From positions 1 through 6,177 of the forward strand of contig CANISA010000096.1 of assembly GCA_947470005.1 (NCBI GenBank): a DNA stretch of 6,177 nt, read 5' to 3'. The translations under genes and the position numbers were made by a program. Positions within the stretch are counted from its first letter, which is position 1; the number at the start of each line of letters is the position of its first letter. The notes under the pieces were generated by a model. That model was not told where the DNA came from, did not search any database, and was given only the letters and a program-made list of their open reading frames with translations. Below, piece by piece: positions 1-5,647 of the stretch. The stretch comes from Legionellaceae bacterium. Its GTDB lineage: Bacteria; Pseudomonadota; Gammaproteobacteria; Legionellales; Legionellaceae.

Positions 1-113
1 CGACCATAGCCGTTTGGACCCACCTGATCCCATTTCGAACTCAGAAGTGAAACGAACGAGCGCCGATGATAGTGTGGGGTTTCCCCATGTCAAAGTAGGT
101 CATCGCCAGGTCT
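1..113 (+). rRNA. rrf: 5S ribosomal RNA, 5'-truncated by the window edge
   Basis: This is the 5S rRNA of the large ribosomal subunit. It aligns without gaps to the E. coli 5S sequence as I know it, with window base 1 matching E. coli position 8, so about seven bases of the 5' end lie outside the window. Conserved blocks are visible: CCACCTGATCCCAT at 20-33, CGAACTCAGAAGTGAAACG at 36-54, and the helix IV arms GTGGGG (75-79 region) and CCCCAT (83-88). The start of helix I survives, with CGA at 1-3 facing TCG at 103-105. The 3' end is set by analogy to E. coli position 120 and could be one to three bases shorter. Loop E carries changes at 69, 91 and 93 relative to E. coli. It is presumably the last gene of an rRNA operon, because a terminator follows directly. 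Confidence 0.96.
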
Positions 114-122
114 TTATTCTGC

Positions 123-149
123 AAAGCGGCTAACAAGCCGCTTTTTTTT
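123..149 (+). terminator. Intrinsic terminator of the rRNA operon
   Basis: A GC-rich hairpin has arms AGCGGC (125-130) and GCCGCT (137-142), extendable by A-T pairs on both sides, around a six-base loop. It runs straight into eight T residues (142-149). This is a textbook Rho-independent terminator, about ten bases after the 5S gene, and should end rRNA transcription before the exporter operon. Confidence 0.93.
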
Positions 150-163
150 CGCCTCAAATAACC

Positions 164-169
164 TATACT
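164..169 (+). promoter_or_regulatory. Possible -10 element for the exporter operon
   Basis: TATACT matches the sigma-70 -10 consensus at five of six positions and lies 29 bases before the adaptor start codon. It is the only good -10 in the short gap after the terminator. The matching -35 position (about 141-147) falls in the terminator T-tract and is a poor match to TTGACA. The promoter may therefore be weak or activator-dependent. The assignment is an inference from position and hexamer only. Confidence 0.35.
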
Positions 170-198
170 GAGCCAAGGTAACGCACAAAAAGATCATA

Positions 199-1158
199 AT
201 GAAAAATAACACCCTGATTATGTTCTCCTTTTTACTGCTTTTAAGCAGCTGTGGTGGAGATAAAAGCCAAACGTTCCAGGGCTATGTGGAGGGAGAAAAT
301 ATATATATAGCCTGTCCTTACGAGGGTGTTCTGATTCATAAACTTGTTTCACGAGGACAAGCTGTTAAAAAAGGCGAGCTTTTATTTCAACTAGATAATA
401 ATCCCGAGGCGTTACTGGCCAGCCAAGGGAAGGCGGGAGTAGCTGAAGCTCAAGCGGCTTTGCTTGATCTGCAAAAGCCACGACGCACCCTGGAAATTGA
501 CGCGATCCAGGACCAAATTAATCAAGTTGAAGCGAACTTAGTTCTGGCTAACCTTCGCGTGAAACGGTACCAAGACTTATATAAAAAACAAGCGGTTGAA
601 TTAGATCGAGTGGATGAGGTGCTGACTACGCAACACGGATTGCAAGCATCAAAGGCACAATTTCAAGCAAATCTCGACTTAGCTAAATTGGGTGCACGTG
701 ATGACCAAATAAAAACTCAAATGGCTAAACTACAGGAAGTGAAGTTCGCACTTAGTGTGGGGCAGTGGAAATTATCTCAGAAAAAACTTTACGCTGCTGC
801 TGATGGGGTAATGTTTGACACCTATTATCAAGAGGGAGAGTTTACTACGGCGGGTAAACCGATTGCAGCCTTGTTGCCTTTCACAAGCATTCGCGTTGAA
901 TTCTTCGTTCCAGCGAACGCGTTACCGACCATTGAACTGAATCAGAAAATTCAGTTCACTTGCGAGGGTTGCTCTAAAACCAATGAAGCAATAATAAATT
1001 ATATTTCACCTGAGGCTGAATACGTGCCTCCACTGGTTTACACCCGTGCAAACACAGAGAACCTGGTTTTTCGAGTGAAAGCACAAATCACGCACCCAAC
1101 CTCGTTTAAGCCAGGCCAGCCGGTTAGCGTCGTTGTGGGCACTCATCATGGCAAGTGA
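199..1158 (+). CDS. Lipoprotein HlyD-family periplasmic adaptor of an ABC exporter (YbhG/YhiI-like)
   Basis: This is a membrane-fusion adaptor expected to link the inner-membrane ABC transporter encoded by the next two genes to an outer-membrane channel. The 319-residue protein starts with a lipoprotein signal peptide (LSSC lipobox, lipidated Cys18). Next come a first lipoyl half-motif (about 29-67), a long alpha-helical hairpin (about 70-186), the second lipoyl half (about 196-227) and a beta-barrel plus membrane-proximal region (about 230-315). The stretch SPEAEYVPP (270-278) followed by LVFRVKA is typical of the YbhG/YhiI subfamily. Gly at +2 after Cys18 is not the E. coli inner-membrane retention signal. 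Cys255 and Cys258 form a CxxC. The hairpin tip has R123 and L127 of the TolC-contact RLS motif but Glu134 where Ser is expected. The chosen ATG has only an A-rich, weak ribosome binding site, but it gives a complete signal peptide. The substrate is unknown. Confidence 0.88.
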   Translation: MKNNTLIMFSFLLLLSSCGGDKSQTFQGYVEGENIYIACPYEGVLIHKLVSRGQAVKKGELLFQLDNNPEALLASQGKAGVAEAQAALLDLQKPRRTLEIDAIQDQINQVEANLVLANLRVKRYQDLYKKQAVELDRVDEVLTTQHGLQASKAQFQANLDLAKLGARDDQIKTQMAKLQEVKFALSVGQWKLSQKKLYAAADGVMFDTYYQEGEFTTAGKPIAALLPFTSIRVEFFVPANALPTIELNQKIQFTCEGCSKTNEAIINYISPEAEYVPPLVYTRANTENLVFRVKAQITHPTSFKPGQPVSVVVGTHHGK

Positions 1159-2074
1159 ATGCGTGATCGATGTCACGGCGCTGACCAAATCATTTTCGGG
1201 TCGAGTGGTGGTCAATGCGATTGATTTACATGTAAAGAAAGGGGAAGTTTTTGGTTTTTTAGGACCGAATGGAAGTGGAAAAACCACAACCATCCGCATG
1301 TTATGTGGTTTGCTGACACCGGACTCAGGAGAAGGCACGTGCCTCGGGTATGATATCCTCACGGAGTCTTCTAAGATCAAGCAACACGTGGGTTATATGA
1401 CCCAAAAATACAGTTTTTACACCGACTTAAGCGTTGAAGAAAATTTAAATTTTATTGCAACGGTTTACGGTGTGGATAATGGTAAAGCACGGGTTCAGCA
1501 GATCATGGAGACGATGGGCTTGACGGCTCGCCGAACGCAGCTTACGGGAGCTCTGTCAGGGGGATGGAAGCAACGCGTAGCACTTGCGGCCAGTCTATTG
1601 CATGAGCCAGACTTATTGCTATTGGATGAGCCGACAGCAGGGATAGATCCCATTGCACGTCGTGACTTCTGGGACACGATCCATGCGCTAAGTGAACAAG
1701 GAGTGACGACGCTCATGACCACGCACTATATGGATGAGGCGGAACGGTGCACTCGTCTAGCGTACTTGGCGCATTCGAATCTCATTATTACAGGCACGGT
1801 GGATGAGGTCATCGCTTCAACGCAGCTGAACACGTGGGAAGTAAAAGGTGATGTCACCACGGCAATGCTTCAGCACGTCAAGGCCATCGACGGGGTGACT
1901 CAAGCGGCCTTGTTTGGTCGGCAGATTCACGTGTGCGGAGAGAAAAAAATGACGATTGAACAAGGGCTTACTTTGTTAGCAAACCACGCCGAGGTGACCT
2001 GGCGACCGATTGAGCCAACGCTTGAAGATGCGTTTATTTCTTTGGTAAAGCAATCACAAGGAGAGTTGGGGTGA
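1148..2074 (+). CDS. ABC exporter ATP-binding protein (YbhF/RbbA-like, single domain)
   Basis: This is the cytoplasmic ATPase that powers the ABC-2 exporter. Numbered from the ATG at 1148 (308 residues), it has Walker A GPNGSGKTT (39-47), Q-loop Gln86, signature LSGGW (136-140), Walker B LLLLDEP (156-162) with catalytic Glu161, D-loop GIDP (165-168) and switch His193. All catalytic residues are intact. Trp in place of the usual Gln at the end of the signature resembles the YbhF/RbbA branch. The C-terminal extension ends in PTLEDAFISL, common in drug- and polysaccharide-type ABC-2 ATPases. E. coli YbhF carries two such domains. This protein has one, so it should work as a homodimer. The ATG overlaps the adaptor gene by 11 bp, implying coupled translation. 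An in-frame TTG at 1133 would add five residues but has no better ribosome binding site. Confidence 0.94.
   Translation: MASECVIDVTALTKSFSGRVVVNAIDLHVKKGEVFGFLGPNGSGKTTTIRMLCGLLTPDSGEGTCLGYDILTESSKIKQHVGYMTQKYSFYTDLSVEENLNFIATVYGVDNGKARVQQIMETMGLTARRTQLTGALSGGWKQRVALAASLLHEPDLLLLDEPTAGIDPIARRDFWDTIHALSEQGVTTLMTTHYMDEAERCTRLAYLAHSNLIITGTVDEVIASTQLNTWEVKGDVTTAMLQHVKAIDGVTQAALFGRQIHVCGEKKMTIEQGLTLLANHAEVTWRPIEPTLEDAFISLVKQSQGELG
2059..2064 (+). promoter_or_regulatory. Ribosome binding site deciding the GTG start of the permease gene
   Basis: AGGAGA sits six bases before GTG at 2071. It is the strongest Shine-Dalgarno match in this operon and supports the GTG, which overlaps the ATPase stop codon in the form GTGA (2071-2074). 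Confidence 0.8.
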
Positions 2075-3204
2075 AGGGCCGCCGAGCGACGCGTCTCATT
2101 GCGGTGATGATGAAAGAGTTTATTCAAATGCGCCGAGATAAAACGACGATAGGCATGATCGTGGGGATTCCGTTGATTCAGCTGATTTTGTTTGGGTTTG
2201 CTATCAACATGAACCCGCGCCACTTGCCCACAGCTATCGTAGGCGCTGATCAGAGTGTGTTTACGCGACGCATCCTCACCAGCATGGAAAACTCAACGTA
2301 TTTTCAGTTCATCAGTCCATCAACGACGGAAGCCGAAGCGGCTTATTTATTGAAAACCGGAAAGATTCAGTTTGCAGTTCATTTTCCGCCGACATTTTCT
2401 CATGACTTGGTTCGTGGTCTAAGGCCATCTCTTTTATTGCAAGCAGATGCGACCGATCCAGCGGCAACCAGTCGCGCGGTGTCTGTTTTTAGTGAGTTAG
2501 CATCGTTAGCGCTAAAACAAGAGACGGTGGGTTCGTTAAGTTTTCTTAAAGAACAAGCCCCCGCCTATCAGCCGATCGTGCATTCGACCTATAACCCGCT
2601 GGCAATCACGGCTTATAACATTGTCCCAGGATTGTTAGGTGTGGTGTTGACAATGACCATGGTGGTCATCACCGCCCTTGTTATCACGCGCGAATTTGAG
2701 CGAGGGACGATGGAAAATTTACTGGCAACCCCGTTACGGCCATTGGAGGTGATGATTGGAAAAATTGTGCCTTACATCATGGTGGGTTATGTTCAAGTGT
2801 CTTTAATTTTATTTTTTGCTTCTTTTTTATTTGGTGTGCCGATGCAAGGGAGTGTTGTGTTGCTCTTATTACTTTGCTTACCGTTTATTGCAGCCAACTT
2901 AGCCATGGGATTGACGTTTTCAACGTTGGCAAGTAACCAATTGCAAGCGGTTCAAAGTGCGATGTTTTTCTTTTTGCCCTCGATGTTATTATCTGGCTTC
3001 ATGTTCCCCTTCCGTGGCATGCCCGAATGGGCTCAATTTTTAGGAAATTTATTGCCCTTAACCCACTTTTTATTGATTGTTCGTGGCATTTTATTAAAAG
3101 GCAGTGGGTTTATGGAGGTGTGGCGAGAAATTATCCCTATTTTGGGTTTTACACTCGTCGTTATGACCATTGGTGTGACTCGCTATCGGCAAACGTTGGA
3201 TTGA
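2071..3204 (+). CDS. ABC-2 type transporter permease (YbhR/YbhS/YhhJ-like)
   Basis: This is the inner-membrane permease of the exporter, 377 residues, the usual size for YbhR/YhhJ proteins. The topology read from hydrophobicity is a short cytoplasmic N-terminus and a first membrane helix (about 26-46). A large periplasmic domain (about 47-182) follows, then five further hydrophobic segments at about 183-206, 232-254, 260-286, 293-314 and 353-370. Family landmarks are NPLAITAYNIVPGL (175-188), the cytoplasmic ERGTMENLL segment after the second helix (210-218), which is the likely coupling region to the ATPase, and PLTHFLLIVRGI (329-340). The GTG start overlaps the ATPase stop by 4 bp and has a good ribosome binding site. 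E. coli YbhGFSR uses two different permeases. Only one is present here, so a homodimer is likely. The substrate cannot be read from the sequence. Drugs, cations and lipid-like molecules are all known for relatives. Confidence 0.93.
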   Translation: MKGRRATRLIAVMMKEFIQMRRDKTTIGMIVGIPLIQLILFGFAINMNPRHLPTAIVGADQSVFTRRILTSMENSTYFQFISPSTTEAEAAYLLKTGKIQFAVHFPPTFSHDLVRGLRPSLLLQADATDPAATSRAVSVFSELASLALKQETVGSLSFLKEQAPAYQPIVHSTYNPLAITAYNIVPGLLGVVLTMTMVVITALVITREFERGTMENLLATPLRPLEVMIGKIVPYIMVGYVQVSLILFFASFLFGVPMQGSVVLLLLLCLPFIAANLAMGLTFSTLASNQLQAVQSAMFFFLPSMLLSGFMFPFRGMPEWAQFLGNLLPLTHFLLIVRGILLKGSGFMEVWREIIPILGFTLVVMTIGVTRYRQTLD

Positions 3205-3265
3205 GGTTTGTTTTAAAAAAAAGGTCATAATGTTTTTATTTCAAACAAATTAAAGCCCCATCATC

Positions 3266-3294
3266 TTTAGCTCTTAACCGCATCCTGATATACT
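3266..3294 (+). promoter_or_regulatory. Possible sigma-70 promoter for the ribE-coaBC-dut-algC operon
   Basis: A -10 element TATACT (3289-3294, five of six consensus bases) is preceded at 17 bp by TTTAGC (3266-3271, three of six). It lies in the 123-bp gap between the exporter operon and the riboflavin synthase gene, and would give a leader of about 27 bases. That leader is too short for an FMN riboswitch. I see no other regulatory element in the gap. Call based on hexamer match and position only. Confidence 0.4.
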
Positions 3295-3327
3295 CTCCCG
3301 TGTTATTGTTGGCAGAGAGAAGTTGAT

Positions 3328-3966
3328 ATGTATTCTGGTATTACTAAAGGGTTATATGAGGTCGTTTATTTGCTCAGCACGCCCGGCCTCGTCAGTTATA
3401 CGGTCAATTTATCGTCAGAGCTAAGCAATAACCTGAATACGGGTGACAGTGTTGCTGTTGATGGTTTTTGTCAAACCTTAGTGCGATTGGAAGGAACACA
3501 TGCGTCGTTCCAAGCCATTCAGGAAACACTCGATAAAACCACGTTGAGTACATTGCATCAGGGATGCAGGGTGAGTATTGAGCGTAGCCTGCGTTGGGGT
3601 GATGAAATGGGTGGCCATGAAGTGTCGGGGCATGTGTTTGGAACGGGAATTATTCATGAAAAACGTGTGGATCAAGATAACCTGACGCTAGTTATTCAAT
3701 GCAATCCGGCTTGGATGAAATATATTTTACCCAAGGGGTTTATTGCAGTGGATGGCTCGAGCCTGACGGTAGGCGAAACGGATCCAGATCAGGGTTTGTT
3801 TTACTTACATTTGATCCCAGAAACGCTACGACTAACCAACTTTGCGAATAAAAAAATTCAGGATAAAGTTAATCTTGAGTTTGATCATAAAACGAAAACC
3901 ATTGTTGATACCGTTGAACGCATCATGTCATCTCAGATACATGGCCTAATGCGCGGACTACAATGA
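3328..3966 (+). CDS. ribE: Riboflavin synthase alpha chain, divergent
   Basis: Riboflavin synthase converts two molecules of 6,7-dimethyl-8-ribityllumazine into riboflavin and a pyrimidinedione, the last step of riboflavin synthesis, in the cytosol as a homotrimer. The 212-residue protein has the expected two lumazine-binding barrel repeats (about 1-95 and 98-190), and its first 100 residues align gaplessly with the E. coli enzyme. Residues visible at active-site positions include Ser41, Cys48, Thr50, Glu66-Thr67, His102 (SGH), Ser145 and Thr147 (SLTVGE), and Asp186. Departures from the usual consensus are Tyr2-Ser3 for Phe-Thr, Gln49 for Leu in the CLT motif, and Ser83 for Asn. The start is fixed by the family N-terminus (MYSGI for MFTGI). 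A purine-rich site (AGAGAGAAG, 3314-3322) precedes it. The last codons overlap coaBC. No other riboflavin gene is nearby, so this may be a second copy. A lumazine-binding, non-catalytic role is less likely. Confidence 0.9.
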   Translation: MYSGITKGLYEVVYLLSTPGLVSYTVNLSSELSNNLNTGDSVAVDGFCQTLVRLEGTHASFQAIQETLDKTTLSTLHQGCRVSIERSLRWGDEMGGHEVSGHVFGTGIIHEKRVDQDNLTLVIQCNPAWMKYILPKGFIAVDGSSLTVGETDPDQGLFYLHLIPETLRLTNFANKKIQDKVNLEFDHKTKTIVDTVERIMSSQIHGLMRGLQ

Positions 3967-5201
3967 TGCGAGACTTTGAAGGTAAAAAAATTCTGCTTGG
4001 GATCTCCGGTGGGATTGCTGCGTACAAGTCGGCACTGCTTGTTCGGGAGCTCATTCGATTAGGTGCTTGTGTGCGTGTGGTGATGACCGCCTCTGCAACG
4101 CAGTTTATTACGCCGATGACGATGCAAGCGTTGAGTGGCCATCCGGTGCGCACCAGCTTGTTTGATGGCGAGGCCGAGCACGCGATGGGGCATATTGAGT
4201 TGGCGCGTTGGGCTGATTATTTGGTTGTCGCACCGGCTTCCGCTAATTGCTTGGCTAAAATGGCGAATGGTTTAGCCGATGATTTGCTTTCAACCATCGC
4301 ATTAGTGGCTGAAACGCCTGTGTTGGTTTGTCCTGGCATGAATAAAAGCATGTGGTCGCACCCTGCAACACAGGCTAATTGTCATGCTCTGACGCAACGA
4401 GGGGTGGTGATCGTAGGTCCTGCTGAAGGTGCGCAAGCGTGTGGTGAATATGGTTTGGGCCGAATGACGGAGGTCGGTGGTATCATCAACGCGCTGCGTC
4501 TCTATGACGTGAACCAGTTGTTACAGAACCAACACGTGGTTATCACCGCAGGGCCCACGCGGGAAGCGATTGATCCTGTGCGTTATATTAGTAATCAGAG
4601 CTCTGGAAAAATGGGTTACGCGCTGGCGGAAGCGGCGTTGATGGCCGGTGCTCGTGTGACGCTGATCACAGGGCCCACTGCATTGACGAAGCCATCAGGC
4701 ATTCATGTTGAGCGGGTCGATACAGCTGCTGCCATGCACGACGCGGTGATGAAAACAGTGGTGCCTGGCGTTATTTTTATTGGTGCGGCTGCGGTTTCAG
4801 ATTATCACGTGGAAACGCCGGCATTAATGAAACTTAAAAAGCGCGATCATGCGACGCTTTCCCTGACGTTAGCGCCTAATATTGACATTTTAGCCGACGT
4901 TGCCGCGAGTAAGCTCGCTTTGTTTGTGGTAGGCTTTGCCGCAGAAACGACTGATTTATTGATCCATGCACGTGAAAAATTACAGAAGAAACAACTCGAT
5001 ATGATCGTGGCTAATCACGTCGGGCCTGGGCGTGGGTTTGATGTGGATGCCAATGAGGTGATGGTGATAATGAGCAACGCTGAGCACGCTTTATCATACA
5101 AGCATAAAGTGCGCTTGGCAGGCGAGTTGATTGCAATTATTGCAGAAAGCCTTCAAAATGCCGAGCAAACACTGATTCAGAGAGCCAAATGGACCGATTA
5201 A
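3963..5201 (+). CDS. coaBC: Bifunctional phosphopantothenoylcysteine decarboxylase / phosphopantothenate-cysteine ligase
   Basis: CoaBC (Dfp) performs two consecutive steps of coenzyme A synthesis: CTP-dependent joining of 4'-phosphopantothenate to cysteine (CoaB), then FMN-dependent decarboxylation to 4'-phosphopantetheine (CoaC). The 412-residue protein is full length. The CoaC half (about 1-185) has the flavin-binding SGGIAAYK (15-22), catalytic His77 in GHIELARWAD, the PGMNKSMW substrate clamp with Asn127, and Cys160 in ACGEYGLGRM. The CoaB half (about 190-405) has ITAGPTREAIDPVRYISN (194-211) with Asn211, SSGKMG (213-218) and Lys290 in the KLKK segment, matching E. coli Asn210 and Lys289. 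All key residues are intact. The start codon ATG forms ATGA with the ribE stop (4-bp overlap). A second ATG follows immediately at 3966. Translation is probably coupled to ribE, since no strong ribosome binding site is seen. Confidence 0.97.
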   Translation: MMRDFEGKKILLGISGGIAAYKSALLVRELIRLGACVRVVMTASATQFITPMTMQALSGHPVRTSLFDGEAEHAMGHIELARWADYLVVAPASANCLAKMANGLADDLLSTIALVAETPVLVCPGMNKSMWSHPATQANCHALTQRGVVIVGPAEGAQACGEYGLGRMTEVGGIINALRLYDVNQLLQNQHVVITAGPTREAIDPVRYISNQSSGKMGYALAEAALMAGARVTLITGPTALTKPSGIHVERVDTAAAMHDAVMKTVVPGVIFIGAAAVSDYHVETPALMKLKKRDHATLSLTLAPNIDILADVAASKLALFVVGFAAETTDLLIHAREKLQKKQLDMIVANHVGPGRGFDVDANEVMVIMSNAEHALSYKHKVRLAGELIAIIAESLQNAEQTLIQRAKWTD

Positions 5202-5647
5202 TTCAAATTAAAATTCTTGATCCGCGCGTGGGGGATAGCATTGCACTTCCCTCGTATGCGACGCCAGGCTCTGCGGGCCTTGATTTGCGCGTGTGTATCG
5301 ATGAACCCCTGCAAATTGCACCACAAGAAACAGTACTGTTGCCTACGGGCTTAGCCATTTATATTGCAGACTCGAGCCTGGCTGCCGTTATTTTGCCGCG
5401 ATCAGGGTTGGGACATAAACATGGCCTTGTGCTGGGTAATTTGGTTGGGTTGATTGATTCAGATTATCAAGGCGAGCTCAAATTGTCGTGCTGGAACCGT
5501 AGTCAAGAGCATTTCACGGTCAACCCAGGTGATAGAATGGCTCAATTGGTTTTTTTACCGGTGGTGAAAGCGACATTCGTTGTGGTCGACGCGTTTACTG
5601 AAAGCAGTCGGGGAGAAAGTGGTTTTGGAAGCTCGGGGAGACAGTAA
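5189..5647 (+). CDS. dut: dUTP diphosphatase (dUTPase)
   Basis: Dut hydrolyses dUTP to dUMP and pyrophosphate, keeping uracil out of DNA and supplying the dTMP precursor. At 152 residues it is almost exactly the length of the trimeric E. coli enzyme and aligns along its whole length. All five family motifs are present: GSAGLDL (27-33), PRSGLG (70-75), GNLVGLIDSDYQG (83-95) with catalytic Asp90, PGDRMAQLVF (113-122), and the C-terminal P-loop-like RGESGFGSSG (141-150) that closes over the substrate. The gene overlaps coaBC by 13 bp. AGAGAG (5179-5184) just before the ATG serves as ribosome binding site. The coaBC-dut pairing is also found in E. coli (dfp-dut). Confidence 0.98.
   Translation: MDRLIQIKILDPRVGDSIALPSYATPGSAGLDLRVCIDEPLQIAPQETVLLPTGLAIYIADSSLAAVILPRSGLGHKHGLVLGNLVGLIDSDYQGELKLSCWNRSQEHFTVNPGDRMAQLVFLPVVKATFVVVDAFTESSRGESGFGSSGRQ
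5635..5641 (+). promoter_or_regulatory. Ribosome binding site for algC inside the dut 3' end
   Basis: GGGGAGA ends six bases before ATG at 5648. It lies in the codons for the conserved dUTPase C-terminal motif and supports starting the next gene directly after the dut stop (TAAATG). Confidence 0.75.

Noticed and set aside
1133..1147. TTG start five codons upstream of the chosen ATPase start
   Set aside because: TTG is a rare start, no better ribosome binding site precedes it, and the ATG at 1148 leaves a normal-length N-terminus.
1006..1380. Antisense open frame of 124 codons across the adaptor/ATPase junction
   Set aside because: It lies opposite two well-supported genes, its translation shows no recognisable domain, and it has no ribosome binding site of note.
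1495..2223. Two antisense open frames (1495-1722 and 1927-2223)
   Set aside because: Both are shadows of the ATPase and permease genes with low-complexity, unrecognisable translations.
3027..3230. Second + strand frame inside the permease 3' end
   Set aside because: It is out of frame with a conserved permease C-terminus, and its product resembles nothing known.
3207..3249. AT-rich imperfect inverted repeat after the permease gene (3207-3217 with 3239-3249)
   Set aside because: The arms pair at ten of eleven positions but are almost all A-T, the loop is 21 bases and no T-tract follows, so it is not a convincing intrinsic terminator.
3293..3319. CTCTC / GAGAG inverted repeat that could mask the riboflavin synthase ribosome binding site
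   Set aside because: Only five pairs, and the left arm would lie upstream of the transcript start if the TATACT at 3289 is the -10.
3205..3327. FMN riboswitch ahead of the riboflavin synthase gene
   Set aside because: The gap is 123 bases including the promoter, and the conserved FMN aptamer segments are absent.
4550..4680. Repeated GGGCCCAC (4551 and 4671 region)
   Set aside because: Both copies encode the conserved GPT segments of the CoaB domain. They are explained by coding and are not a regulatory repeat.
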